A DNA stretch of 64,000 bases from Longitalea arenae (GCF_016924755.1 NZ_JAFFJX010000021.1:20031-84030); one strand, 5' to 3'. Shown: positions 17,497 to 25,950, counted from the first letter of the stretch. The notes: generated by a model from the sequence alone, not told the origin. Numbers and translations are program-made.

Positions 17497-17529
17497 CGTT
17501 AGTCTGTTATAACATCAGCCGCATAAACA

Positions 17530-17631
17530 ATGCAGGGCATAGCCCGCATATTATGGCAGGAATCTCTGACCCTGTTCCGCAGCCGCTGGTGGCAATCTTT
17601 TAATGATAACTATCAATCCATAACTCAGTGA
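17530..17631 (+). CDS. Possible 33-codon leader ORF coupled to the receptor gene
   Basis: ATG-initiated frame of 33 codons (MQGIARILWQESLTLFRSRWW and 12 more residues) whose TGA stop overlaps the GTG start of the receptor gene. The sequence resembles nothing I recognise with certainty; its LFRSRWW tract is reminiscent of the first cytoplasmic helix of ABC-2 permeases, so it might also be a relic. Translation of it could feed ribosomes to the GTG start. Length alone makes it uncertain. Confidence 0.25.
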   Translation: MQGIARILWQESLTLFRSRWWQSFNDNYQSITQ

Positions 17632-19988
17632 GAAAATCCGTCATTTTTTCCATCGCATTCTTATTTCCTGTTTGGCTTTTTGCACAGAAACAAGGTTATG
17701 TAAACGGCCGTATCATTGATACCAGTAAAGAAGCAGCCGCTTTTGTTTCGGTGCGGCTTTTAGAGATCAATAAAGGCACCCAAACCAACGACAATGGCTA
17801 TTTCGACTTTTTCAAAGTGCCCCCCGGTAAATATACCCTGGAGGTAAGCGGTATAGGCTTTGAAGCGCAGAAACAAAACATTGAAGTAACGGAGGGAAAA
17901 AGAACCGTGCTGTCGCTGCAGTTGAATAGGCAAAACAATACGCTGCAGGAAGTAACCATTTCTTCCCGTACCATGAAAAGGTACAACTCCACTACAACGG
18001 ATGAGTCGAAGCTGCCAGCCGGCCTCATCGATCTGCCGCTCACCATTCGCGTAATAGACCGCGGTTTGATCGACGAACGGCAAGCAACTGAGTTCAGACA
18101 GGTAGTGAAAAACATGACCGGCGTTACATTAACCACCGCCAATGGCGATTTTATGATGCGCGGTTTTCAGAACACAGGAGGTAATAACGCCGGCAGCGCC
18201 CAGTTGATCAATGGAATGAAGAATTTCTACACTGGTTATACAAACGACCTGAACCTCGTGAATGTAGAACGGATCGAGGTGTTAAAAGGGCCAACCTCTA
18301 TATTATATGGCGCTAACTCACCAGGCGGTAATTTCAACGTCATTACCAAAAAGCCGCTGGAGACCAACAGGTTCACTGTCAGTGCAGCCTTTGGCAGCTG
18401 GGGGCGGTACCGGGCAGAAGCGGATTTGACGGGCAAGCTCAGTAAAGACAAAAAATTCCTTTACCGCTTCAGCACCTCTTACCAGAACAATCCTGACTAC
18501 CGTGATTTTATCTACAACAGGAATTTTGCAGTGGCCCCTACCGTTCGTTACAGACCCTCGGAGAAAACGACTATCGACATTGAATTTGCATATAATCAAA
18601 TAAATCGCAGCGTTTGGTTCGACTGGGGTGTGCCCACCTGGAATAACGACGTACTGGCCGTTCCCATTACATATACTTCCCACGAGCCTACAGATAACGT
18701 GCAAATAAAGAATACCATGCTGTCGTTCCAGTTGCAGCACCGTTTTGCTCCAGCGCTTACTTTTCATAGCGGATTCAATGGCAGCGGACATAACCTGGAA
18801 GGACGAACGCACAGCCCGTCTTTCTTCAACCCGGTGCCCAAAGCAGATAGTACTGTGAGCAGGGTTTACCGGGAAATGATCGCCAACAATACCGCTTCGT
18901 TTTTCACGAATTACCTCGTTTGGGAACCGGTGCTGCGCAATATCCGTTTTCGTATTACAGGAGGAATAGATTATTATAAGAACAAATATTACTCCGATAT
19001 CAAACAGGCTGGCGCATTCGATGGTGTTCGCGCTATCAACATATTCAGGCCGCAATATCAGCAGGCGTCTGAGAAATCCTACACTTTCTCTCAGCGGTTA
19101 AGTGAAATGACCTTTACCGAATTTTGGGGCGCTTACCTCATGGGCTTTATTGATTTCAACGATAAATTAAAAGTGATGGTAAGCGGCCGGTACGACGAAT
19201 ACAGGTTCAGTTACCTGATGGCCGGCACCTCCAACGACACCAAACCCTTTCTGCCCAATTTTGGAATATCCTGGCAGCCCGTTAAAGGAATAAGCATATA
19301 CGGCAGTTACACAAAAGGCTTCATGCCGCAAACCAACCAGTCGATCGAATTCGGTGGTCCGTTCGACCCCCAGTACAGTGAGCAATTCGAAGGTGGTGTT
19401 AAAAAAGAATTTTTCAACGGGCGTTATAGCATTACGGCTGCATATTATGAGATCGAAAGAAAGAACGTGCTGGTGCCGGTAGATCCGGTCAATGACCCAT
19501 GGGGAAAACAGGAAGCTACCGGCAGCGCCAAAAGTAAAGGTGTTGAAATCGACATCGCCGGCAATCTGCTGCCCAACCTCAATATCAATGCCGGCTATAC
19601 GTACAATGATAGCCGCATTACGCGCAGCGCCTTCGATATTGAAATAAACCGGCAAGCTACCAACGCGCCATATAATGCTGCACATGTATGGGCGCGGTAC
19701 AATTTTACAAAGGGTGCTCTCAAAGATGTTGGGATCGCTGTGGGCAGTAATTATGTTGGCTTCCGTACAACAGACGGCTCGCTGGATTACCCGGTGCCGG
19801 TTCTTCAAAAACTGCCCGCATATCAAACGGTTGATCTGGGTTTATTCTACCGGTACCAAAACCTGCAACTCAGCGCCAATCTGGATAATGTATTCGATGA
19901 ACAATACATCTATGGAGCTTTTAACGCATTCTATATGCAACGCGGCCTGCCGAGAAATCTACTATTCAGGGCCCAATTTAATTTTTAA
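17628..19988 (+). CDS. TonB-dependent siderophore-type receptor of cassette A
   Basis: 786 aa from a GTG start that gives signal peptide MRKSVIFSIAFLFPVWLFAQ. Domains: carboxypeptidase-regulatory-like beta-sandwich (~22-105: GYVNGRIIDTSKEAAAFVSV, GYFDFFKVPPGKYTLEVSGIGF), plug (~115-250: LPLTIRVIDRGLIDERQATE, MMRGFQN, ERIEVLKGPTSILYGANSPGG, NVITKKPL), then a 22-strand-type barrel ending in LLFRAQFNF. The plug motifs match the FhuA/FecA-like siderophore receptor group rather than SusC. It probably imports a ferric or other metal chelate across the outer membrane. The downstream permease genes, 28 and 9 bp apart, suggest one operon. Confidence 0.92.
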   Translation: MRKSVIFSIAFLFPVWLFAQKQGYVNGRIIDTSKEAAAFVSVRLLEINKGTQTNDNGYFDFFKVPPGKYTLEVSGIGFEAQKQNIEVTEGKRTVLSLQLNRQNNTLQEVTISSRTMKRYNSTTTDESKLPAGLIDLPLTIRVIDRGLIDERQATEFRQVVKNMTGVTLTTANGDFMMRGFQNTGGNNAGSAQLINGMKNFYTGYTNDLNLVNVERIEVLKGPTSILYGANSPGGNFNVITKKPLETNRFTVSAAFGSWGRYRAEADLTGKLSKDKKFLYRFSTSYQNNPDYRDFIYNRNFAVAPTVRYRPSEKTTIDIEFAYNQINRSVWFDWGVPTWNNDVLAVPITYTSHEPTDNVQIKNTMLSFQLQHRFAPALTFHSGFNGSGHNLEGRTHSPSFFNPVPKADSTVSRVYREMIANNTASFFTNYLVWEPVLRNIRFRITGGIDYYKNKYYSDIKQAGAFDGVRAINIFRPQYQQASEKSYTFSQRLSEMTFTEFWGAYLMGFIDFNDKLKVMVSGRYDEYRFSYLMAGTSNDTKPFLPNFGISWQPVKGISIYGSYTKGFMPQTNQSIEFGGPFDPQYSEQFEGGVKKEFFNGRYSITAAYYEIERKNVLVPVDPVNDPWGKQEATGSAKSKGVEIDIAGNLLPNLNINAGYTYNDSRITRSAFDIEINRQATNAPYNAAHVWARYNFTKGALKDVGIAVGSNYVGFRTTDGSLDYPVPVLQKLPAYQTVDLGLFYRYQNLQLSANLDNVFDEQYIYGAFNAFYMQRGLPRNLLFRAQFNF

Positions 19989-20016
19989 ATAGGGGACGTT
20001 CACATTAAATAAAACC

Positions 20017-21432
20017 ATGAAAACAATCCTGCAATACGAGTGGCTGCAAATCAAACGCAACAGGGTATCCATGCTATTGCTTGCAATAACAGCTTTGTTG
20101 CTGATGGTATCGCTCGTTACAAGCTGGAACTATTACCAGTGGTACAGTAAGCTGCAACAGGAGGTTGCAGGCAATGCAAGGCATCATTGGGAAACACAGG
20201 GTGAAAAGAACAGCCACAGCGCTGCGCATTTTGGCATCTATCTGTTTAAGCCCCTGCCGGCATTGGCGATTTGGGACAGCGGTATCGAAAAACACTACGG
20301 TGTAAGCCTGTATATTGAAGCGCATACCCGGAACCAGTTACAACTGAAAGCCATTGAAGACAATCCGCTATTGGCCCGCTGGGGCGAATTGACACCCGCA
20401 AGTATGTTGTTGATAGTATTGCCTTTGTTGCTGGTTTGGCTTGCCGGCAATACAGTGGTAAATGACCGTGCAAACGGAACCTTGAAAATGCTGTTGATGC
20501 AGGGCCTGCCGGCCAGGAAACTGGTCTGGGGCAAAGCAATGGCGCTTTGGTGCATCAGTGGTATGATCATCGGTATTATTTGGCTTGTTGGGGGTGTATT
20601 GGCAAGCGTATTGAGCGAAGAATCTTTTTTCAATGCTTCTTCTTTTTTACTGCTGTTCTTATACCTGCTGTACACCGGCGTATTTATTCATGCGGGAATT
20701 ATAGTAAGCATGAAAGCAAAGGGCGCCAGAGGGGCTATGGTAAGCGCCTTAAGTATCTGGCTGGTGATGGTATGGCTGGTGCCAAGGTTCTTTGTTCAAT
20801 GGAGTGAAGCAATGTATCCACCGGTAAATGCAGAAGCTTTCCTGGCAAAGATCAGGGAAGACGTAGCGCAAAACGGGCTAAACAGCCATGGCGCGGCAGG
20901 CACAAAAGAAAAGGAGCTGGAAAAACAATGGCTGCAAAAGTATGGGGCAGACAGTGTGCAGCAACTGCCTCTGAACTGGCTCGGCGTAGTATTGCAGGCG
21001 GATGAAGAGATCAACAATCCTATTTATGATAAACACTACGATAGCCTGTATCATATTTTCCGGCAGCAAATAGCGATGCACCGGTGGAGCAGCTGGTTTT
21101 CTCCGACACTGCCGGCGAAATATGCCAGCATGGCCTTTGCAGGCACCGATCTGTTCAACAGTATCGATTTTTACCAGCAAACGGAATTGTACCGCAAAGA
21201 CTTTATCAAACGCCTGAACGAAAGACTGAGAGACAATAGCCGTTACGGTGGCCGGGATACCGCTAGCACCGGCTATTGGAAAACGGCACCGGTATTCCGT
21301 TATACACCTCCTTCTGACATGTACAAATGGTCCCAGGCCAAAGCCCCATTCGTAACGGTAATGATCTGGGTCTTAATACTGGCAGCAGCTACCCATGTGC
21401 TGGCCGGGCGAATTAAAGTAATTGAAAACTGA
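20017..21432 (+). CDS. ABC-2-type permease (DUF3526-like) A1
   Basis: 471 aa. First membrane helix at RVSMLLLAITALLLMVSLVT, then a large extracytoplasmic domain (residues ~45-125) and a helix cluster (SMLLIVLPLLLVWLAGNTVV, NGTLKMLLMQGLPARKLVWGKAMALW, IIGIIWLVGGVLASVL, LLFLYLLYTGVFIHAGIIV, MVSALSIWLVMVWLVPRFF), another extracytoplasmic domain, and a final helix (VTVMIWVLILAAATHVLAG). The ANGTLKMLLMQG segment is the ABC-2 coupling region. It shares layout and the QWxxSWFSPTLPAKYASMAFAGTD-type block (MHRWSSWFSP, SMAFAGTDL) with permease B1. No ATPase gene is in this cassette. Confidence 0.83.
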   Translation: MKTILQYEWLQIKRNRVSMLLLAITALLLMVSLVTSWNYYQWYSKLQQEVAGNARHHWETQGEKNSHSAAHFGIYLFKPLPALAIWDSGIEKHYGVSLYIEAHTRNQLQLKAIEDNPLLARWGELTPASMLLIVLPLLLVWLAGNTVVNDRANGTLKMLLMQGLPARKLVWGKAMALWCISGMIIGIIWLVGGVLASVLSEESFFNASSFLLLFLYLLYTGVFIHAGIIVSMKAKGARGAMVSALSIWLVMVWLVPRFFVQWSEAMYPPVNAEAFLAKIREDVAQNGLNSHGAAGTKEKELEKQWLQKYGADSVQQLPLNWLGVVLQADEEINNPIYDKHYDSLYHIFRQQIAMHRWSSWFSPTLPAKYASMAFAGTDLFNSIDFYQQTELYRKDFIKRLNERLRDNSRYGGRDTASTGYWKTAPVFRYTPPSDMYKWSQAKAPFVTVMIWVLILAAATHVLAGRIKVIEN

Positions 21433-21441
21433 TACTAAGCA

Positions 21442-22878
21442 ATGAGAAACGAGATCATACAATTTGAATGGCGGCACTGGTTATTGAGGCCGGTGACGCT
21501 GTTGCTGATATTGGCCTGGGTGCTCGTATTGACTGCCATCTATGGCGTGAGCAACGCTTCAGCAAAGGATAACCGGTTGCGCCAAACGGACTTATTGTCC
21601 GCTCAGCAAATGAAGCGCACGGCTCATTTGGCGCAGGTCGACAGTTTTGTTGCCGGGTTGAAAAAACCCGGGGGTATCTGGGATGATCCTACCAACGCCT
21701 ATTTAATTGGCCTCGACTATGGACGGCAGTATTTCGTGAAACAACCACTTCCGCTGACGGCGTTTTCTTATGGCCATAGCCATATTCACCCCGCCATTGC
21801 CACTATCAATACGGCCGCCGACAACTGGTTCATCGCCTTGAAAAAATCTGAAACGCTGGTTAACCCGCATAACAGCATTTTTGGAAATATAGATCCTGCC
21901 GGCGCCGTGTTGTTCCTGCTGCCGCTGCTTGTCATTGTGTTGAATTTTAATATTATCAGTGCCGAAAGGGAGGCCGGTCGCCTTCCTATACTGGCAGTGC
22001 AGGGCGTATCCATCCGCCAATGGATCTGGTATAAGGCGGGCTTTAGATTTCTTGCATTAACGCTGATAACGATCCTGACGCTTCTTTTAAACCATTGGTC
22101 GGGGAGCAGCGCCACGATGGGGGCAGGCGGAATGGCGATGACCGGTTTTGTCGTTGCGGTCGCCTTATACAGCGCTTGCTGGCACGCATTGAGCGCATGG
22201 ATAAATCTGTATAAAAAGAGTTCTGATTTCAATGCGGGGTTATTGTTTGCCATTTGGATTTCACAGCTGATGGTTATCCCCGGCCTGACAACTGTGATTG
22301 GGACAGCCCTTCGACCAACAGAAGGTAAAGTAAAACTGATAGACGAAGTAAGGGAAACTTTAACTGAATTCGACCGGAAGAATTCACAGCTCCTCGACCA
22401 GTTCTATACCGACCACCCGCATTTTGCCGCTAAGGATAGCGTGAATGTGATGCCTCTTTTTGTATATAAGTACGTAGTTAAATACATGCATACGCTCGAA
22501 AAGCTTACGCCTGTGATGAACCATTATAAAAAAGACGCTCTCGAGCAAGCGCATACGGCGGAATTTACGTCGGTAATAAGTCCGGCAATGATCTTTCAGG
22601 AACTGTCAGATGAATTTGCCGGCAACTCGCAAACCCAATTTTTACTGTTTCAGCAGCAGGCAGATTCGATGGTACGAAACTGGAATGACTATATCAACCC
22701 CAAAGCGCTCGCTAACCAACAGTTGGGAAGGGAAGAATTAAGCGTTTTGGCAGATAAAATATATGAGCCTAAGGTAGCGGTTGCTAAGATCGGGTGGCTA
22801 ACAGGCGCATTGTTTGGATGGCTGGGCTTGCTGCTGCTGCTGGTATCCAGGGAGGTGAGAAATTTCACGGTCATTTAA
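21442..22878 (+). CDS. ABC-2-type permease (DUF3526-like) A2
   Basis: 478 aa, 9 bp after A1. Same topology: N-terminal helix (PVTLLLILAWVLVLTAIYGV), long extracytoplasmic loop, helices AGAVLFLLPLLVIVLNFNII, FLALTLITILTLLLNHW, MTGFVVAVALYSACWHALSAW, AGLLFAIWISQLMVIPGLTT, a second soluble domain with FTSVISPAMIFQELSDEFAGN, and the last helix IGWLTGALFGWLGLLLLLVS. SAEREAGRLPILAVQGVSIRQW is the coupling segment. Pairs with A1 as a heterodimeric membrane part of an ABC transporter; the cognate ATPase is presumably elsewhere, with the cassette B ATPase the nearest candidate. Confidence 0.83.
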   Translation: MRNEIIQFEWRHWLLRPVTLLLILAWVLVLTAIYGVSNASAKDNRLRQTDLLSAQQMKRTAHLAQVDSFVAGLKKPGGIWDDPTNAYLIGLDYGRQYFVKQPLPLTAFSYGHSHIHPAIATINTAADNWFIALKKSETLVNPHNSIFGNIDPAGAVLFLLPLLVIVLNFNIISAEREAGRLPILAVQGVSIRQWIWYKAGFRFLALTLITILTLLLNHWSGSSATMGAGGMAMTGFVVAVALYSACWHALSAWINLYKKSSDFNAGLLFAIWISQLMVIPGLTTVIGTALRPTEGKVKLIDEVRETLTEFDRKNSQLLDQFYTDHPHFAAKDSVNVMPLFVYKYVVKYMHTLEKLTPVMNHYKKDALEQAHTAEFTSVISPAMIFQELSDEFAGNSQTQFLLFQQQADSMVRNWNDYINPKALANQQLGREELSVLADKIYEPKVAVAKIGWLTGALFGWLGLLLLLVSREVRNFTVI

Positions 22879-23032
22879 AATCGTTGGCACGCCTGGAATG
22901 GCAAAACGATTTAGTTGCGGGCACAGGGAAGCTATGAAGCGGTAGTCGCACCGATAGTCACAGCAATTGGTGTTAAATGATACCGGGCTTGCCTCGACAA
23001 GGTACACACAGCGTGCTGGAGGAATTCGTGTT

Positions 23033-23171
23033 AAAGTGGTGGCGGGTTGTGGCGGAGTGGCCACGGAGTTGCCTAAGAGTTGTCTGGGAGTTGTCTAAGA
23101 GTTGTCTGGGACTTGCCTTGCGCACTAGTAGGTCTCCAGAGCTATCTGAGAGCTATCTTAGAGCACTTTCA
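23033..23171. repeat. 11-bp tandem repeat array in a gene-free stretch
   Basis: Units of GAGTTGYCTRR in perfect 11-bp register from 23066 to 23120 (GAGTTGCCTAA, GAGTTGTCTGG, GAGTTGTCTAA, GAGTTGTCTGG, GACTTGCCTTG), with degenerate units before it back to about 23033, and a second phase after it (GAGCTATCTGA, GAGCTATCTTA, GAGCACTTTCA). Any reading frame through it is probably not a gene. The remaining parts of 22879-23309 hold nothing I recognise. Confidence 0.75.
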
Positions 23172-23309
23172 GTACTGTTGCACACCATGAGCCTACCAGT
23201 CTGGTACAATTGAGGTGCCATTGCAGTATGTATCTACTAAAATTACATTACATGGTACGCGGAAATTACCAGTGGCGGCACATCACCACACATCGTCATT
23301 CCCGCTGTG

Positions 23310-23918
23310 CTAACGCTTCTGTACGCACCAGGTAGTCATGCACCGCATATTTTGCACGTTGGTGGTTTTTATGGGCTCGTATAAAATTCCAAACTCGCTG
23401 GTATATTTCAACAATGTTTCTTCATTCACTAAAAAACGTTCCGAGCCATCGGGGAGTAGATAACGGTCATTCCCTAGTCGTTTTACAAGGTCCCTTATCC
23501 CGATATCCGACGCCAGACGCGCAAAAAAATAACCTCCCGGTTTCAATACCCTGAATATAGATCGCAGCATGGCATCAAAATGCTCTGCGTCCTTTGCAAA
23601 GTGTAGTACTGCGCTGCATATAACCAGGTCAAATGCCGCATCGCTATAGGGCAAATTTTCCGCCGGGCAAACTATAAAATTCTCCAGCGGGTTGCCAGGA
23701 GCCAGACTGGCCGATAATTCCCTAACCGATTCAACCGCTTGTGGATTGGGATCGATACCGAACACCTCGTACCCATTCCGTAAAAAATAAAAGAGGTTAC
23801 GCCCATGACCGCATCCTGCATCCAGCATCTTTTTGCAGTTATCATAACGGCCTTTCAGCAATTGGTCAAACAGATAGATGTCGATATTCCCGAACGTTTC
23901 CTGAAGTTTGTTCTGCAT
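23310..23918 (-). CDS. Class I SAM-dependent methyltransferase
   Basis: 202 aa. Motif I LDAGCGHGRNLFYFLRNGYEVFGIDPNP (in pieces LDAGCGHGRNL and VFGIDPNP) binds SAM; motif II DAAFDLVICSAVLHFAKD and motif III RVLKPGGYFFARLA complete a Methyltransf_11-type Rossmann fold. The C-terminal part (GIRDLVKRLGNDRYLLPDGSERFLVNEETL) is typical of small methyltransferases of unknown substrate. A TACCTTTG -7-like box lies 29-36 bp upstream on the minus strand (23947-23954). No operon partner. Confidence 0.9.
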   Translation of the reverse strand: MQNKLQETFGNIDIYLFDQLLKGRYDNCKKMLDAGCGHGRNLFYFLRNGYEVFGIDPNPQAVESVRELSASLAPGNPLENFIVCPAENLPYSDAAFDLVICSAVLHFAKDAEHFDAMLRSIFRVLKPGGYFFARLASDIGIRDLVKRLGNDRYLLPDGSERFLVNEETLLKYTSEFGILYEPIKTTNVQNMRCMTTWCVQKR

Positions 23919-24012
23919 GTGAGCGTTGAAATGGATTTGAAAGCATCAAAGGTATTTAATTAAGTGTAATGAAGCTTTTCCGGGCTTGTATTGAGGGCCG
24001 TGCCAAACCGGC

Positions 24013-24030
24013 ATTTACCAAATGGTAAAT
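24013..24030 (+). promoter_or_regulatory. Palindromic operator upstream of the Crp-type regulator
   Basis: ATTTACCA-AA-TGGTAAAT, a perfect 8-bp inverted repeat with a 2-bp spacer, centred 41-42 bp before the regulator's ATG and taking the place of a -33 box. The same site recurs at 24637-24652, just after the regulator and before the SDR gene. Confidence 0.75.
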
Positions 24031-24062
24031 CCACCAATATGTATTTTTTATAACTTGGCAGC

Positions 24063-24629
24063 ATGGATCAATTAATAGATTACATTTTACAGTTTGGCAA
24101 CCTGAACAAGCAGCAAATAGACCTGGTCATAAAAAGCGCAGGTGAAAAAGAATTGCGTAAAGACGAGTACTTTTCAGAAGCCGGGAAAATTCCTAAACAG
24201 GTGGGTTTTATTGTGAAAGGCGTAATGCGTGGATGTTATTATAACAGAGAAGGAGAGGAGATCACACGTTGCTTTATTGCCGAAAATAGTTTAGTGGCCG
24301 ATTATGTAAATTTTGAAGCGAACACGGTCTCTTCAGAATATTTGCAGGCCTGTACCGATTGCAAACTGATCGTATTTTCAAAGCAAGCTTGGGAAGCGCT
24401 TTCTCAGATAATTGTGGGCTGGGACAATATCAAAAACAAGATGGTGCAAATATGTATGTTTCAAAAATCGAGGAAAGGCCCGGTAATATCACAGGATGCC
24501 ACGACCCGGTATTTGGAATTTATGGAAAATTATCCCTCGTTAACCAACCGGGTTCCCTTAGCATATATTGCTTCTTATCTCGGCGTCACTCAACAATCAT
24601 TAAGCAGGATCAGGAAAAATCTTCGCTAG
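24063..24629 (+). CDS. Crp/Fnr-family transcriptional regulator
   Basis: 188 aa. N-terminal cyclic-nucleotide-binding-type beta-roll: RKDEYFSEAGKIPKQVGFIVKGVMRGCYYNREGEEITRCFIAENSLV (in pieces), then the long dimer helix, and a C-terminal HTH, VPLAYIASYLGVTQQSLSRIRKNL. The residues that bind cAMP in Crp (RxSA) are not present, as in most Bacteroidota paralogues, so the effector is unknown. The palindrome at its own promoter and before the SDR gene fits autoregulation and control of that gene (inference). Confidence 0.93.
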   Translation: MDQLIDYILQFGNLNKQQIDLVIKSAGEKELRKDEYFSEAGKIPKQVGFIVKGVMRGCYYNREGEEITRCFIAENSLVADYVNFEANTVSSEYLQACTDCKLIVFSKQAWEALSQIIVGWDNIKNKMVQICMFQKSRKGPVISQDATTRYLEFMENYPSLTNRVPLAYIASYLGVTQQSLSRIRKNLR

Positions 24630-24636
24630 CCCGGTT

Positions 24637-24652
24637 TTTACCAAATGGTAAA
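24637..24652 (+). promoter_or_regulatory. Second copy of the Crp-type operator, upstream of the SDR gene
   Basis: TTTACCA-AA-TGGTAAA, identical core and spacer to the site at 24013-24030, centred about 61 bp before the SDR start and 8 bp after the regulator stop. Confidence 0.75.
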
Positions 24653-24705
24653 CGGTTTCATTTTTATCCGAAGCAATTTTGCTTTGTTAATTAAAAAAAT
24701 AAAAA

Positions 24706-25443
24706 ATGAGATCAGTTTTAATTACAGGAGCCAACAGAGGCATTGGCCTGGAGACAGCAAAACAACTTGCCAAAGAAGGATTGTTTGTTTACCTGGGCAG
24801 CCGGGATATTGGGAAAGGAAGAGCTATCGCACAGGAATTAACCGGCAATGGCCTTCAACATATAAGAGCCATCGAAATAGACGTTACCCAGCCCGGCACC
24901 ATTTTGTCTGCAAAAAACAGTATTGAAAACGAACAAGGTCAGCTGGATATACTGATAAACAATGCCGGCATCAGCGGGATCGTGCCACAAAACGCGCTCG
25001 AAACAGGCGTTGATCATTACAAAAAAGTATTCGATACGAATTTGTATGGCGTAATACAGGTAACACAGACTTTTATGGATCTGTTACGAAGATCACCGGC
25101 CCCAAGAATTGTAAATGTAAGTACCAGCGTAGCCTCACTCACCCTTCAAAGTAATGCTGATTGGCCGGCTTATCATTATGCAAAATATGCCGCTTATGGC
25201 GCTTCAAAAGCGGCTATGAATATGTATACGGTTCATCTGGCATATGAAATGCGAGATACGGCTTTCAAAATAAATGCAGTCTGCCCAGGCCTTACCAAGA
25301 CCGATTTTACGAACTTTATTGGGGGTGAAATAGCTATTGCGGCAAAACGCATTATCAAATATGCCTTAGTAGATCAAGACGGGCCAACAGGCAAATTTTT
25401 TAGCGAAGAAACGAACCCTGACAGCGGTGAAATTCCGTGGTAG
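24706..25443 (+). CDS. Short-chain dehydrogenase/reductase (SDR)
   Basis: 245 aa classical SDR. Cofactor motif TGANRGIGLETAK, ILINNAGISG, VNVSTSVASL with the catalytic Ser, and YGASKAAMNMY with Tyr/Lys; the C-terminal NAVCPGLTKTDFTN is the usual PG motif. Prefers NADP(H) or NAD(H) for unknown carbonyl substrates. The operator 54 bp before its start, the same as the one before the adjacent Crp-type gene, suggests regulation by that protein. A strong terminator follows. Confidence 0.93.
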   Translation: MRSVLITGANRGIGLETAKQLAKEGLFVYLGSRDIGKGRAIAQELTGNGLQHIRAIEIDVTQPGTILSAKNSIENEQGQLDILINNAGISGIVPQNALETGVDHYKKVFDTNLYGVIQVTQTFMDLLRRSPAPRIVNVSTSVASLTLQSNADWPAYHYAKYAAYGASKAAMNMYTVHLAYEMRDTAFKINAVCPGLTKTDFTNFIGGEIAIAAKRIIKYALVDQDGPTGKFFSEETNPDSGEIPW

Positions 25444-25520
25444 AGGGTCTCTGGTTTGAGTAGGTGTTCACCGGGTCACATCACGCTTCATATGTTTTGT
25501 GTTAGACCGGTTCTAAACAT

Positions 25521-25558
25521 AAAGGCTTATACAACGCAGGTTTTATAAGCCTTTTTTA
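25521..25558 (+). terminator. Intrinsic terminator of the SDR gene
   Basis: AAAGGCTTATA / TATAAGCCTTT, 11-bp stem, 12-nt loop, followed by TTTT. Its sequence is close to the tRNA-Pro terminator at 34639-34677. Confidence 0.9.
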
Positions 25559-25591
25559 TTTTTACCATCTGTTTTGAAATTTCCGCGACAA

Positions 25592-25846
25592 TTATTTTAT
25601 GTTTTCAAGACTATCCATTGCCGATTGAATAGCGATCAACCGGGCATGAACGCTCGCAAGTTGTTTTTTTGTGGCCCTTGCGTTATCGTAAACGCCTTTT
25701 TCCACATAGCCGCCAATCCTGTCATTTATTCTATTTGCGCTATCCTTTAAAATTTCCTGTTCGATCAAAAGTTTTGTCCTCATTTCATTTCTATTGTATC
25801 CGCAGGCAAACAGGAAGAGCAGGCTTAAAAAGGCCGAATACTTCAT
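25592..25846 (-). CDS. Small lipoprotein
   Basis: 84 aa from MKYSAFLSLLFLFACGYNRNE, where the lipobox FACG marks a lipid-modified Cys. The start at 25846 is chosen over longer frames because only it gives this signal. The mature part is almost entirely helical and charged (RTKLLIEQEILKDSANRIND, TKKQLASVHARLIAIQSAMD), likely a short coiled coil. No known family recognised. Convergent with the SDR gene, monocistronic. Confidence 0.65.
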   Translation of the reverse strand: MKYSAFLSLLFLFACGYNRNEMRTKLLIEQEILKDSANRINDRIGGYVEKGVYDNARATKKQLASVHARLIAIQSAMDSLENIK

Positions 25847-25937
25847 ATAATTGTTATTTAATGTTGGAAAAAAATCAGCATCCACAGGGTTGCAAGATAG
25901 CACACGAATGTCAAACTTGAACAACACCCTATTTGGT

Positions 25938-25950
25938 AACCATTTGGTAT
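25938..25950 (-). promoter_or_regulatory. Possible third Crp-type operator
   Basis: On the minus strand TACCAAATGGTTA keeps the TACCA-AA-TGGT core of the two operators around the Crp-type gene, with one arm degenerate. It lies about 90 bp upstream of the small lipoprotein start. Confidence 0.35.

Noticed and set aside
22977..23213. 78-codon frame with SCLRVVWELSKSCLG
   Set aside because: The frame only reads through the 11-bp repeats; period 11 is not a multiple of 3 and no start context or family is seen.
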